A stretch of DNA of 39,222 nucleotides from a virus: the IMG/VR virus record IMGVR_UViG_3300042383_000213, positions 1-39,222 of that record. The stretch is one strand, 5' to 3'. Shown one piece after another: positions 23,679-32,766 of the stretch. Both the position numbers and the translations under genes were made by a program. The notes beneath the pieces were generated by a model. That model saw only the letters and a list, made by a program, of their open reading frames with translations. It was not told where the DNA came from and did no database searches. Position 1 is the first letter of the stretch; every line of letters starts with the position of its first letter.

Positions 23679-25371
23679 TCTTGTACTCGCCTGAGAGTGG
23701 GCATCGGAACTTGAATTGACGCCCCGCTTCTCGGATCGCTTCGACCGCAATGCGACCAACCTCATCGGCAATTTCCTTCTTGCAATCGTATTGGATTTCG
23801 TCGTGGATGTGCGCCACCTGACGCACGACTAGACCGCGCTTCTTGAACTGCTCCGCGGCAATGATCGTCGCCTTCTTGACCAGAAGAGCACCCGCCGATT
23901 GCAGTAGGGTGTTCAGGGCAAGATGCTTAGACCTGATGTGAAGCTTCCTGTTGTCCAGACCGTTCAGATAAGCACGACGCTGCAAGGTGAGATCAATCCG
24001 GCTGCGAAGCAGCTTGATTGCCGGGAATCGACGGAAGAAGTCGTCCTTGAGCTTCGCACCCCTCTTTGACCCGCCGCCGACGATGGAGCCGAGCTTCGTA
24101 TTCCCTGCGCCGTAGATCAGCGCATAGATGAACGTCTTAGCCTGATTCCTCGTCTCCAGACCCGCCGCCTTCTGGTTCTCGGTGTGAACGTCTCCCTCGC
24201 ACACGAGCTTCGCGTACTGCCCATCGTCGTACTGAGCCATGAAGTGCGCTAGGCAGCGAAGCTCCAGACCGGACGCATCAACACCAACGAGGACGTTGCC
24301 GGGAGACGCCGTGAACAAAGAACGGCACTCAGAGCCGTATGGGCTTCCGACACGGGGAACTTGCGCCATGTTCGGGTTGGAATGTGAGCACCTACCCGTC
24401 ACCGTACCGTTCGTGTTGACACGCCCGTGGATCTTGCCACCCTTCTCCAACTTGATCCAAGCGTTGTCTCCGTTAGCGATCTGCCCAAGCCGCTTGTCAA
24501 CCAACAAGTACTCGGAAAGAAGCTTCGCTTCGGGGTAGTCCAGAGCAGCGAGAACTGACTCGTCAACCTGAGGGCGACCGCTGTCGGTAAACTTGTCTGG
24601 CTTCCATCCGTACTTTTCGATCAGACCGTCAGAGATGTGAAGTCTGCTAGCGGGGTTGAACGGGATGATCTTCTGCTTCGTCTTGAGCTGCACGATCCGG
24701 GCAGGGAACATCGTCTTGAGCTGCGCTTCAATCTCAAGCTTCCGGCTAGTGAGGCTTGTCATGAGCTGCTTTGCGCCCTCGACGTTGAAGCAGAATCCGT
24801 TCCGCTCCTGTTCGATGATCACTTCTGCGAACGAATGCTCCAGTAGGAACGAATCCTCTGCGAATGCTTCGCGGACAATCGCGTCATGAAGATGGCGAGT
24901 GACAACAACGTCGTTGCAGCAATAGTCGAGCATCTCCGGAGAGAACGACTCAAAGCTCCCTGTTTCATTGAAGTCTCCCTTGAGGACACCTAGCCTGTGT
25001 CCCCACGCCTTCAGGCTGTGGCTTCCCGCCATCTTTGACGGAAAGTCGGTGCGAATCAAATCCTGAGTGATGATCTCGGGCCAGACGAGCCGTGAAGCAA
25101 CGAGCGTGTCGAAGGACTGCTTCGGGATAAACCCGAAGACGTTCTTGAGCACAGGAAGGTCGAACCTGAGGATGTTGTGACCAATCACTACATCCGCCTC
25201 CTTCAGCAGCTCAATCGCCTTGTCGAGGCGATCTGGGCCGAAACCCTCTGGTCTATCTCCGTTCATGGAGACGCTGATGCAATGCACGGTTTGGAAGTCG
25301 CTCAGGTTGAGCCAATCCTTGCCGTAATTCGTTTCAATGTCAAAGTAAGCAACGTGTCCGAGGTGGTTCAT
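23650..25371 (-). CDS. DNA polymerase, family A with 3'-5' exonuclease (T7 gp5-like)
   Basis: The 573-aa enzyme has an exonuclease domain with AYFDIET (residues 8-14), IGHNILRFD and DYCCNDVVV. It also has polymerase motifs A (VGVDASGLELR), B (RNQAKTFIYALIYGAG) and C (HIHDEIQ). The residue equivalent to E. coli Pol I Phe762 is Tyr. The C terminus KIGRNWAETH aligns with the T7 end, so the gene is complete. It is shorter than T7 gp5 (704 aa). AGGAGG before the ATG at 25371 fixes the start. Confidence 0.97.
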   Translation of the reverse strand: MNHLGHVAYFDIETNYGKDWLNLSDFQTVHCISVSMNGDRPEGFGPDRLDKAIELLKEADVVIGHNILRFDLPVLKNVFGFIPKQSFDTLVASRLVWPEIITQDLIRTDFPSKMAGSHSLKAWGHRLGVLKGDFNETGSFESFSPEMLDYCCNDVVVTRHLHDAIVREAFAEDSFLLEHSFAEVIIEQERNGFCFNVEGAKQLMTSLTSRKLEIEAQLKTMFPARIVQLKTKQKIIPFNPASRLHISDGLIEKYGWKPDKFTDSGRPQVDESVLAALDYPEAKLLSEYLLVDKRLGQIANGDNAWIKLEKGGKIHGRVNTNGTVTGRCSHSNPNMAQVPRVGSPYGSECRSLFTASPGNVLVGVDASGLELRCLAHFMAQYDDGQYAKLVCEGDVHTENQKAAGLETRNQAKTFIYALIYGAGNTKLGSIVGGGSKRGAKLKDDFFRRFPAIKLLRSRIDLTLQRRAYLNGLDNRKLHIRSKHLALNTLLQSAGALLVKKATIIAAEQFKKRGLVVRQVAHIHDEIQYDCKKEIADEVGRIAVEAIREAGRQFKFRCPLSGEYKIGRNWAETH

Positions 25372-25388
25372 GGTTTCCTCCTGTTCCA

Positions 25389-26102
25389 TCAGTTCTCCAT
25401 CAACGCTTCCCAAGAAACAGGGAAGAGTTCGGCGCAGTACTTTGCAATCTCAGTAGCAACGCCCTTCGTCTCACGCTGAGCATACTCGGTTGTCCTGAGC
25501 TTGACAACCCGGCTGAATGCGTACAGCGAACCGCTCCAGACCCACTCGGTCACCATGCCCTGCGGAAGAACGGCACGAGCCATCTCTGGGCAGACGCCTT
25601 CGGCAATCAAGCTGTCGTAAGTACGCATCGCAAGCTCGACCGCGTACCTGTAATCCTGAATGAGACGCTCGTTCGGCACGAGCTCTTCAGAGCTTCCCTG
25701 CTTGACGCTGTCTGACGCCTTCCTGAACCCGGACGGCATCCAGACGCGGGGTCTGGTCTTGATGTATCGACGGCTGACCTCGTTCCACGCAAGACCGATC
25801 TGGTGCTTCGCTAGCTGCCTAGCGACGAAGATCGGGGCTTGGATCCGATAGGACATCATCGGATGGGCGAACGGCGACCAATGGTTGTGCTTAGCGAGGT
25901 ACTTGATCAGCTTGACGTTCAACGCCGCGTTGTAGTGCTCACGACGCTTGCTGAAGGAGACACGAGCAGCATCGACGACCGTGTCATCGCTGCCCATGTG
26001 GTCAATCAGCGCAACGCGAATCGTGTTCGTCGGCGGGCCGAAGTCGAACAAGCCAAGCTCTTCGTCGAGCTCTGCGAGTTTGTCGAGTGAGTCAAAAGAC
26101 AT
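25389..26102 (-). CDS. thyX: Flavin-dependent thymidylate synthase ThyX
   Basis: ThyX makes dTMP from dUMP using methylenetetrahydrofolate, FAD and NADPH. The signature region reads KHQIGLAWNEVSRRYI, a variant of the RHRxxSxNExSxRY motif, preceded by NHWSPFAHP and followed by WVWSGSLYAFSRVVKLR, which fits the C-terminal substrate-binding part. The enzyme supplies thymidine for replication and lies directly before the polymerase. The ATG at 26102 is preferred over 26111 because AAGGA has proper spacing to it. Confidence 0.95.
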   Translation of the reverse strand: MSFDSLDKLAELDEELGLFDFGPPTNTIRVALIDHMGSDDTVVDAARVSFSKRREHYNAALNVKLIKYLAKHNHWSPFAHPMMSYRIQAPIFVARQLAKHQIGLAWNEVSRRYIKTRPRVWMPSGFRKASDSVKQGSSEELVPNERLIQDYRYAVELAMRTYDSLIAEGVCPEMARAVLPQGMVTEWVWSGSLYAFSRVVKLRTTEYAQRETKGVATEIAKYCAELFPVSWEALMEN

Positions 26103-26367
26103 CGCAGTCATCCTTCATTGCGTCATGGATGTCGAGAAGACGACGCATCATCGTCGGATCAAGCGGAATCGCGAACTGAACCTCGTCCTTGTCGCTGCGA
26201 ATTCCGCTGTCTGATTTGCATCGCAAGACGTTCATGTTGATGCCGCTGTCGCAGATCTCAACCTCGAAATAGAGCTTGTTTCCCGGTTCAACCTCTTCGA
26301 TGATCTCGCACATGCCCATCGGGACGTTGTAAGTCACCCAATCTTCGCTGCTGTCGTGGTTAGGCAT
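26092..26367 (-). CDS. Hypothetical protein, 91 aa
   Basis: An acidic protein (many Asp/Glu) with probable beta strands (KLYFEVEICDSGINMNVL) and a C-terminal helix. No domain is recognised. The start overlaps the upstream gene's stop (AATGCCTAA) and its end overlaps the ThyX start, so the three are probably co-translated. The replication setting suggests an accessory role. Confidence 0.65.
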   Translation of the reverse strand: MPNHDSSEDWVTYNVPMGMCEIIEEVEPGNKLYFEVEICDSGINMNVLRCKSDSGIRSDKDEVQFAIPLDPTMMRRLLDIHDAMKDDCDVF

Positions 26368-26602
26368 TTAGCATTTCCTCGCAAGTAAGGATGTCTCCCC
26401 TGTAGAGGAGCATCGGTGTGTCCTCCCCGACATACGAGCCGAGGATGTTGAAATCAATCCACTCAATCGCCTCCTCTTCGCTCATTCCCTGAGCGACAAA
26501 GTGCTCGACGAGCTTGTCGAACTCGTAGCACACGACGCTACGCAGTCCGCAACGGGCAACGACTCCGACGATCGCTGAATCGCATCCCGTCCAAGTGATC
26601 AT
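26360..26602 (-). CDS. Conserved hypothetical phage protein, 80 aa
   Basis: The pattern EAIEWIDFNILGSYVGEDTPML resembles a small protein seen in many phage replication regions (EWxxxNxxxAYVGExTP). Function is unknown. It begins as ATGA overlapping the primase-helicase stop and runs into the next gene by 8 nt. Confidence 0.65.
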   Translation of the reverse strand: MITWTGCDSAIVGVVARCGLRSVVCYEFDKLVEHFVAQGMSEEEAIEWIDFNILGSYVGEDTPMLLYRGDILTCEEMLNA

Positions 26603-28215
26603 GACTCGACCTCCATGTCGATGTTGATGTCCACGACATCCGGAAGCGCGACCTCGAACATGCGCCCGGTGTTGCGGTCGTACTCAAGGTTGGCGCACAG
26701 TCCGTTGTCGCCGCACCATCGGTTCTTCAGGACACGCACCGAAGTGATGTGCGCGTTCTCAGGATCCTGCTGATTGCGCTCCAGACCGATGCAGCCATCA
26801 GAAAGCTGCGCGATCGCGTGGGAGCCGCGAAGCTGACTGAGGCTCGTCTGAGCACCCTCCTCGTGCCCCTGACCGGAAGGACGCTTCAGGTGCGACACGA
26901 CGAACATCGACACATCAGTCTCCTCGACGAGTGATCGGAGCTTCGTCATTGCGTTGTCAATGATACGTCGTTCGTCTCCCTCGTCAAGCCCGGACACGAC
27001 GATGCTCAGATGGTCAAGGAAGATATGAGTGCATCCCATGCCCTTCGCCATGTAGCGAATCTGGGAGATGAGGTTGTCCGAGTCACACGAGCCCCAATGG
27101 TCGTAAAGAACGATCTTGCCCTGACCCAAAGTCGCATCGAAAGCCTCCCGCTTCTGCTCCATAGTCACGCCGCGCTCCTTCCAGAGGAACAGCGGAATGT
27201 TCATGTGCAGAGCCATCATGTTCTCACCCGTCCTCCGCACGTTCTCTTCGAGTGCGATATAGCCGATCTTCGCCCCCTGACCCATGAGCCAGTACGCAAG
27301 TTCGCGGCAGAAGGAGCTCTTTCCGATTCCGGATCCGGAAGTGATCGTGATGAGCTCACCTGAGCGGATGCCCATGAGCTTCGAGTTCAGCCCCTCCCAC
27401 GGATACGGAATCGTAGGAACATCGTCCTCAGACGAGATCAGCGGCCAGAGCTCCTCGCCGGGAACGACGCCATCAGGGCGGAACACCTTCGCAGCCCAGA
27501 TCGCATCCACGACTTCCTTGCCCTTGCCGTTCACGACGCACTCGTTCGGATCCTTGCCGGGAAGCCCGGTGACGATCTTCGCCTTGCCGGGGGTGAACAG
27601 CAGGGCGCATTCCTGTGCAGCCTTCTGACCCGGCTCGTCGTTGTCGAAGCACAGCACGACAGTCTCGAACTTCTCAAGCCAATCAAGGCTCTTCGCGAGA
27701 TGCTTCGCCGCGCTCTGAGCACCGTGCGGAATGGACACGACAGGCCACTTGTTCTGGAACAGCTGCGACACAGTCAGGGCGTCGATCTCTCCCTCCGTGA
27801 TCGTCACCATCTTGCCGCCGTCACGCCACAGGTGCTGACCATAGAGCCCGATCTTGTCGGACTCACCGACGATCATGAAGCTCTTGTTCGGCATCCGAAG
27901 CTTCTGCGCCACGACGTTGCCCGTCTCGTCGCAGTAGTTCGCAACCTGAACAGGGATGCCGTTGTACTTGCCGACGCCGTACCGCCACTTGCGGCAAGTG
28001 TCCTCGTTGATGTCACGCTTGGACAGAGCCGTGATCTCGTATTCGATCAATGCCTTCACGTTGGTTTCCTTCTTCTCGTGTTGTACTTCGCCGTCCCCGC
28101 CCTCGTAGTGCTTGCATCCGAAGCACCACGCATGTCCGTCATCGAACCTTGAGAGGTTGTCTTTTGAGCCGCACTTTGGACACGGCTCGTGTCGAACGAA
28201 CTTGCTTTTCTTCAT
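26599..28215 (-). CDS. DNA primase-helicase (T7 gp4-like)
   Basis: The N terminus holds a zinc-binding module, CPKCG then CFGCK, for primer site recognition. A TOPRIM-like primase part follows (VTITEGEIDALTV, VVLCFDNDEPG). The C-terminal DnaB/RecA-type helicase has Walker A (SGSGIGKSS) and Walker B (IFLDHLSIV). It unwinds and primes at the fork with the polymerase and SSB. The ATG at 28215 just before the zinc module is preferred; no strong ribosome site is seen, and the gene overlaps the resolvase 3' end by 77 nt. Confidence 0.95.
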   Translation of the reverse strand: MKKSKFVRHEPCPKCGSKDNLSRFDDGHAWCFGCKHYEGGDGEVQHEKKETNVKALIEYEITALSKRDINEDTCRKWRYGVGKYNGIPVQVANYCDETGNVVAQKLRMPNKSFMIVGESDKIGLYGQHLWRDGGKMVTITEGEIDALTVSQLFQNKWPVVSIPHGAQSAAKHLAKSLDWLEKFETVVLCFDNDEPGQKAAQECALLFTPGKAKIVTGLPGKDPNECVVNGKGKEVVDAIWAAKVFRPDGVVPGEELWPLISSEDDVPTIPYPWEGLNSKLMGIRSGELITITSGSGIGKSSFCRELAYWLMGQGAKIGYIALEENVRRTGENMMALHMNIPLFLWKERGVTMEQKREAFDATLGQGKIVLYDHWGSCDSDNLISQIRYMAKGMGCTHIFLDHLSIVVSGLDEGDERRIIDNAMTKLRSLVEETDVSMFVVSHLKRPSGQGHEEGAQTSLSQLRGSHAIAQLSDGCIGLERNQQDPENAHITSVRVLKNRWCGDNGLCANLEYDRNTGRMFEVALPDVVDINIDMEVES

Positions 28216-28603
28216 CGTACTGAATCGCAAGGTGGATCTGCGGTGAGCCCCACGACTTGCGGCCTTCCATGACTGTGATCTGATCGTCGTCCTGCCAGAG
28301 GATTCCGTTGAAGACATCCAATGTCTTCAAGTAGTTGTCTACGTCACCGATCGGCCACTCCCGCTTGGAAGTCTTCGGCTTCTCCACGATGTATACCGCA
28401 GTCAGCCGAAGACTTCCAAGCAGCGGAAATCTGATACCAGATTGTTCGAGGGCATCTCTGAACAACTCAGACTCCAAGTAGCGAGTGGCTTCCTTCCTGA
28501 ACGCCGTGTAGTTCTTGCCGTAGTACGGCTTGCCGAAACGGCTGAACCGAGGCCGCGAAGCCGGGACAGGAACTAGCGGGACAGTCAGGAGGAATTGCGC
28601 CAT
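28139..28603 (-). CDS. RusA-like Holliday junction resolvase
   Basis: The motifs VPASRPRFSRFGKPYYGKNY, then IGDVDNYLKTLDVFNGILWQDDDQI are characteristic of RusA-type resolvases; the spaced acids (GDVDN, WQDDDQ) bind the catalytic metal. It would resolve branched DNA before packaging, the job done by endonuclease I (gp3) in T7, and it occupies the same position. It starts in a TGATG overlap with the SSB gene. Confidence 0.88.
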   Translation of the reverse strand: MAQFLLTVPLVPVPASRPRFSRFGKPYYGKNYTAFRKEATRYLESELFRDALEQSGIRFPLLGSLRLTAVYIVEKPKTSKREWPIGDVDNYLKTLDVFNGILWQDDDQITVMEGRKSWGSPQIHLAIQYDEEKQVRSTRAVSKVRLKRQPLKVR

Positions 28604-29235
28604 CAGAACGACGAGGCGTCGTCGGAGGATTCGTCATCCGAGAACGAAGGCTCTTCCTTCGCCTCGAATCCGTCTTCCTGCTCGAAGCCGTAGTCCTTGA
28701 AGCCGCCGCCGCTGAACTCGACGAGGTCGATGACCTGAACCGCGAGAACACGGAGGCTGACGCCGCAGCCAACGGACGGGACGTAGTACGGGAACAGCTC
28801 GTAGCCCACCTTGATCGTGGAGCCGGAACCGATCTTCACATCAGCCGGAAGCGGCTTGCCCTTCGCGTCGAACAGGCGGGGCTTCTGCGCCCATTGCTTG
28901 TCCTTCGATCCGGCCTTCGCCTTCAGCTTGAACTTGAACTCAACCTCGCCCGTGTCGTTGCCGTCCTCGTCGAGCACGGGCTTGTACGGCATGTCCGCTT
29001 CCTTGACCTTCGGCGGCTTGCCCTTGCCCTTGAGCTCCTTCACGACCTCAGCGACCTGAGCCTTGTGGGCGTTGTCGATCTGCTGCATGAACGTAGCGGC
29101 GTCCTGCACGGACAGACGGAGGTTCACGCTGTACATGCCGTTCGGATCGAACGTACAGTCAGGCTCGGTCAGCCGGGGCCAAGCAGCGATTCCCTTCGGG
29201 GACGTACCACGAACGTACTTCTTCTTGTCAGACAT
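28603..29235 (-). CDS. Single-stranded DNA-binding protein (T7 gp2.5-like)
   Basis: The 210-aa protein has a beta-rich core typical of gp2.5 (FDPNGMYSVNLRL, KVGYELFPYYVPSVGCGVSLRV). Its acidic C-terminal tail ends in Phe (SDDESSDDASSF), the tail that contacts polymerase and primase in T7. AGGAG precedes ATG. It is the first gene after the RNA polymerase and opens the replication operon. Confidence 0.92.
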   Translation of the reverse strand: MSDKKKYVRGTSPKGIAAWPRLTEPDCTFDPNGMYSVNLRLSVQDAATFMQQIDNAHKAQVAEVVKELKGKGKPPKVKEADMPYKPVLDEDGNDTGEVEFKFKLKAKAGSKDKQWAQKPRLFDAKGKPLPADVKIGSGSTIKVGYELFPYYVPSVGCGVSLRVLAVQVIDLVEFSGGGFKDYGFEQEDGFEAKEEPSFSDDESSDDASSF

Positions 29236-29338
29236 TGGTTTCTCCTAAGTGTCTAGCGAATGACTGAGGGTAGTACACACTACACTTCACTAATCATTCT
29301 AAGTTGCCTAAGGGTTTACATTAGTAAACTAGACTTTC
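29236..29338 (-). promoter_or_regulatory. Intergenic region between RNA polymerase and SSB genes
   Basis: A 103-bp gene-free stretch with a GTTTAC palindrome and a minus-strand segment with repeated AGTG/GTGT steps before CTACCCTC. In T7-like genomes phage RNA polymerase promoters precede this gene class, so one is expected here. I cannot identify a consensus. Confidence 0.35.
29314..29329. repeat. GTTTAC-N4-GTAAAC palindrome after the RNA polymerase gene
   Basis: Perfect arms, loop ATTA on the plus strand. It lies 10 bp beyond the RNA polymerase stop, 79 bp before the SSB start, and has no ribosome-site loop. Confidence 0.85.
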
Positions 29339-31732
29339 TTAAGAGAAGTAATAGTCACTCTTAAGTACGTCTTGGATATCCAAGGTTCCCTTAGGTGGAA
29401 CAGGGGGGAATTCTACAGACTTCGGGAGGAGCGCGGAGATCTGGGAGGCGAAATCTTCCAGAATTTCTTCACTAAATAGCTTCACCGTTGCTTCCCTCAC
29501 GCAGGAAGACATAATTCCCGCATCTGAGGCCAAGACCGCAATTTCATCGTGCGTAGGACGGATGCTGCTGACGTTGTTTGCAACAGCCATGTTCACAGTC
29601 ATGCCGAGCAGCCCACCCAATCCGTCGAGTCCGTGGACGAAGTTGGGTGCAATCGCGTTCTTCGTCTTGCGGGAGTCGAGTTTACCGTTGGATACCCGAA
29701 GCTGATGCTGACGAATCTTTCGTCCGATTGCGGTCTTGACGTTGATCGCGTCGGTCTGCTCGTACCGCATGTCGATAAGAAACCCATTTGGAGTCCACCA
29801 AGTCGGTGAAACTTTGTGCTCCATGCACAGGTTTGCAACATCCTGAAGCCATTCCATGCAAACACGGGCAGACTTCACGACCTCTCCGATCGACTCCCAA
29901 ATGACTGAGGCCAAGAAAGCGCATGGCTTGTACGTCTCCTCGTTGAACGGATTCGTCTTGCCGTTCTTCTTGATCTGCTCGTAGAACCATTCTGTCGTGT
30001 AACTGCGGCAGCTGAAGAACGTGCTTCCATAGGGCAGAGTCATCGTCTGCCGCTTCGTCGTCTTCCTGTCGATGCCGAATGCAAGCCATTTCGCAGCGTA
30101 AGGATCCGTGGACTCCGAGAGCTTCTGCTTCACGACATCCGCAACCTGACCATAGATGTCGTTCGGTGCTTCACGAGGCAAGCAGTTCGTCGCCATGCCG
30201 CCGACAGGATCACGAAGCAGGAGGCTGTAGATCTGTAGCCCCTGCGTCGTAGCGTCCATAGACACCGGAAGGCGGCTCTCGTAGCCGAAGCCGACACGGC
30301 GGAACATGTTCCACTCAACGCAAGCTGCGAGGAACTGAAGCGGCTTGTCTGCTGACGCCCAATCCGTGATGTCCTTCGGGTACTGACCAATGCTCCGGAT
30401 CCAATCGTCGTTGTCCTTGACCCACTTGATGCGCTGATCAAACGGCAGCTTGTCGTTGCCGTAAGTGTTCGCAACGTGAATCGCAAGCCACGCCGCATCG
30501 CTGTCATCACGAATCGGCTTGCCCTGATCAAACAGCAGGAGGCTCTTCGAGATATCCGGCCCCTGTGGCTGCAAGTAATACGGGATCGGATACTCGCGCC
30601 CGCGGAAGTCCAACTGCCTCGGATACCAGATCCGCTGTCCCTTGAACTTGTCCGCTAGGTACAGGATCTTCGCGACCTGAAGACGCTTCGACTGCTGACG
30701 CTCGTTCTCGAAGTGAGCACGAGCGGCGTCCTTCCGCCATTGGCGTCGAGACTCCTGATTCGTGTCGATGTCCCTCGGCTTCGTCGGGAGCAGCAGTTCG
30801 CCGTTGTTCGGGATGCCTTCGATGTTGAGCCCGTTATCCCAACAATGCTGCACGACATCAAGAAGCGGCTCGTTGATTCGATACGCAGTCCGCTGCAATG
30901 CGTTGATCGCTGAGTACACGTTCGGCATACCGACGTTCTCAAGCGTCTGCATGTAGTTCTTCGTGCGGTGCTTGATGAGTGGACGGTTCCGATGGAAGAT
31001 CATTCCATACCCGCCATTAGCGGGCTTCTTCCAATCAAGCGGAGTTTCGACCATCGGCAAGTACACGGGGCGAAGAATCTCTCCGGACTTGTGCGCGTTC
31101 TTGAGCCATGCCATCAAGTCATCGGTTGGCCTGACAAGTGTGACGGACTTGCCCATGATGTTCGTCCGGGTGACGATGTCGATGATCCCGGTTGATTCCC
31201 GCATGAGCTCAATGCACACGAGCCCAACCTGAACCATGTCCTTCTTGTCCCAAGACGGAGGAACGACCCCAACGGATCGTGCGGAGTTCTTCAGGAACTT
31301 AGCCTTGCGGCTGTAACTAGCCCCGCTGTTGAGGACTCGGTTCGCCGCTTGCCACAGGGGCTGATGCTCCTCCTTGAGGAATCGGAACTGAACCTCATCC
31401 TGCAACAGCCGAGCAACCTGAGTCGCGGTGCTGACAATCTTCCGGTTCTGACTGATGCAGTCCAACACAGCCTGAGCCGTAATCGCCGCTGTCATCGCGG
31501 TCGGCAGCTGCGTCAGGTACTCATAAGCACGGTGACGCCGTCCCGGCTTCTTTTCTGCGTTGCTAATCCAAGACTTGATCGACTTGTCCAACCGCCCGAC
31601 GCACTCGCTCAAGAGGCGTTGACCTACGTCAGTCGTGCTCTCAAGACCTAGCTCCTTAGCCTTGTTGACACGGTTCCAGTAGCGACTCTTGCCGAGAGTC
31701 TCCATCTCTTGATTGACCTTGCGTTGATCCAT
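29339..31732 (-). CDS. Single-subunit DNA-dependent RNA polymerase (T7 gp1-like)
   Basis: This 797-aa enzyme transcribes middle and late genes. Catalytic blocks align with T7: RLPVSMDATTQGLQ (Asp537 region), KRQTMTLPYGS (Lys631 and Tyr639), and RPTHDEIAV (His811-Asp812). The end LKSDYYFS resembles the T7 foot. It is somewhat shorter than T7 RNA polymerase (883 aa). Start: ATG with GGAGG 4 nt upstream. The gene lies after an intrinsic terminator, so it is reached by read-through or an unidentified promoter. Confidence 0.97.
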   Translation of the reverse strand: MDQRKVNQEMETLGKSRYWNRVNKAKELGLESTTDVGQRLLSECVGRLDKSIKSWISNAEKKPGRRHRAYEYLTQLPTAMTAAITAQAVLDCISQNRKIVSTATQVARLLQDEVQFRFLKEEHQPLWQAANRVLNSGASYSRKAKFLKNSARSVGVVPPSWDKKDMVQVGLVCIELMRESTGIIDIVTRTNIMGKSVTLVRPTDDLMAWLKNAHKSGEILRPVYLPMVETPLDWKKPANGGYGMIFHRNRPLIKHRTKNYMQTLENVGMPNVYSAINALQRTAYRINEPLLDVVQHCWDNGLNIEGIPNNGELLLPTKPRDIDTNQESRRQWRKDAARAHFENERQQSKRLQVAKILYLADKFKGQRIWYPRQLDFRGREYPIPYYLQPQGPDISKSLLLFDQGKPIRDDSDAAWLAIHVANTYGNDKLPFDQRIKWVKDNDDWIRSIGQYPKDITDWASADKPLQFLAACVEWNMFRRVGFGYESRLPVSMDATTQGLQIYSLLLRDPVGGMATNCLPREAPNDIYGQVADVVKQKLSESTDPYAAKWLAFGIDRKTTKRQTMTLPYGSTFFSCRSYTTEWFYEQIKKNGKTNPFNEETYKPCAFLASVIWESIGEVVKSARVCMEWLQDVANLCMEHKVSPTWWTPNGFLIDMRYEQTDAINVKTAIGRKIRQHQLRVSNGKLDSRKTKNAIAPNFVHGLDGLGGLLGMTVNMAVANNVSSIRPTHDEIAVLASDAGIMSSCVREATVKLFSEEILEDFASQISALLPKSVEFPPVPPKGTLDIQDVLKSDYYFS

Positions 31733-31757
31733 AGATCCTCCGTTTAAGGAGTATACG

Positions 31758-31773
31758 GTTTACATGTGTAAAC
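31758..31773. repeat. GTTTAC-N4-GTAAAC palindrome upstream of RNA polymerase
   Basis: Perfect 16-bp site (loop ATGT), extended by flanking G and C to 18 bp. It lies between the terminator and the RNA polymerase ribosome site, where a bound protein or RNA hairpin could control polymerase expression. Confidence 0.88.
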
Positions 31774-31777
31774 CATA

Positions 31778-31818
31778 GCAAAAGAAAAGCTCCCGCCCTG
31801 CCGAAGCAAGACGGGAGC
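31778..31818 (-). terminator. Intrinsic terminator before the RNA polymerase gene
   Basis: On the minus strand GCTCCCG pairs with CGGGAGC around a TTCG-containing inner hairpin, followed by TTTTCTTTT. It closes the early transcript after the DUF932-like gene. RNA polymerase lies downstream of it, so termination here would limit polymerase synthesis. Confidence 0.92.
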
Positions 31819-31870
31819 CGCTCACAGGAGGAAACCGAGTTCAGTATAACAACTGCTCGGTTCCCTGAAG

Positions 31871-32683
31871 TCACAGAATCGCTGCGAGTTCCTCCGGAGT
31901 CTCGTTCTCAAGAGCGAACTCCTTCTTGAGCAGACTGTGCAGACGACCGTAACGGTCAGCGGACGCGAACATGGAGCGACCGCGGTTGTACGAGGTGAAG
32001 GCGTTGTACAGCGACCACAGGTTGCGCTCCTTGAACTCGTTGTGCTCGGGGGTCTTCCAATGCTTGTAGACCTCCAAGATTCCGGAGCCGGGGATGACCT
32101 CCTGCCGCGCAGCTTCCACGAGAACGTGGTCGATCAGGCGGTCGTCGGTCATGTTGACCTCGCGAGTCGCGTACTCCTCGAACATGTCACGGATCGCCCA
32201 AGCACGGCGACTAGTAGTCAGGACGGAGTGCATGACGAACTCGTCCAGACGGTCGAACACGTTGAGCGTGTGCCGGGTCTTGAGCTTGACCTCCGCGCTA
32301 AACATGCCGTTCGTGCAGATCCGAACCTCCGTACCGACGCCCGTACTGACGGCGCGGGACTTGTTGTAGGAGTTTAGGATGCCCGCCGTGTAGCCGAATT
32401 CCGCGTTGACGCCGTTGATCTTCAGGTCATCGCGGGTGATGCCGACGACGCTCACGAACTGCGCCTTGTTAGTCCAATGCACGGGGTCGGACAACTGGAA
32501 TCCGGCTTGCTGCATTGCGTCAGCCCACATGGAGAACAGGGTGTCCTGCGGGACGGGGACGTAGCTGTCGGTGCGGGCGGGAAGCGGGATCTTACGGATC
32601 TCGTCCAACGTGCTGTAGGCTTCTCCCCACTTGCGGTTGGTGTAGGTTGCGGGACGGTTCGGGTTGCTAGCAGAGACGATCAT
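31871..32683 (-). CDS. DUF932-like phage/plasmid protein, 270 aa
   Basis: The middle part (ILNSYNKSRAVSTGVGTEVRICTNGMF, then KTRHTLNVFDRLDEF) matches the pattern of DUF932 proteins of phages and plasmids (SYDKSxA, CxNxM, RHT). Biochemical function is unknown. The ATG at 32683 with AAGGA upstream is chosen over the longer open frame at 32740. It is the last gene before the early terminator, so it belongs to the same early unit as the repeat protein upstream. Confidence 0.65.
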   Translation of the reverse strand: MIVSASNPNRPATYTNRKWGEAYSTLDEIRKIPLPARTDSYVPVPQDTLFSMWADAMQQAGFQLSDPVHWTNKAQFVSVVGITRDDLKINGVNAEFGYTAGILNSYNKSRAVSTGVGTEVRICTNGMFSAEVKLKTRHTLNVFDRLDEFVMHSVLTTSRRAWAIRDMFEEYATREVNMTDDRLIDHVLVEAARQEVIPGSGILEVYKHWKTPEHNEFKERNLWSLYNAFTSYNRGRSMFASADRYGRLHSLLKKEFALENETPEELAAIL

Positions 32684-32750
32684 TGCAGTTCCTTGTGAAA
32701 GAGGTTTCGATCCTGCGCGTTGTGTGTATGCGCGCCCCACAGGTAGGACT

Positions 32751-32766
32751 GTTTACAGATGTAAAC
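32751..32766. repeat. GTTTAC-N4-GTAAAC palindrome
   Basis: Perfect site, loop AGAT, directly abutting the stop of the nonapeptide-repeat gene and 68 bp upstream of the DUF932-like start. Confidence 0.87.

Noticed and set aside
29236-29338. A phage RNA polymerase promoter consensus
   Set aside because: Gaps before the SSB, capsid and end-cluster genes share only weak CCCT-type similarity, not enough to define a promoter.
31840-31870. Possible promoter (TGACTT with TATACT) upstream of RNA polymerase
   Set aside because: The spacer is 19-20 bp and the -35 match is weak; it also lies upstream of the terminator.
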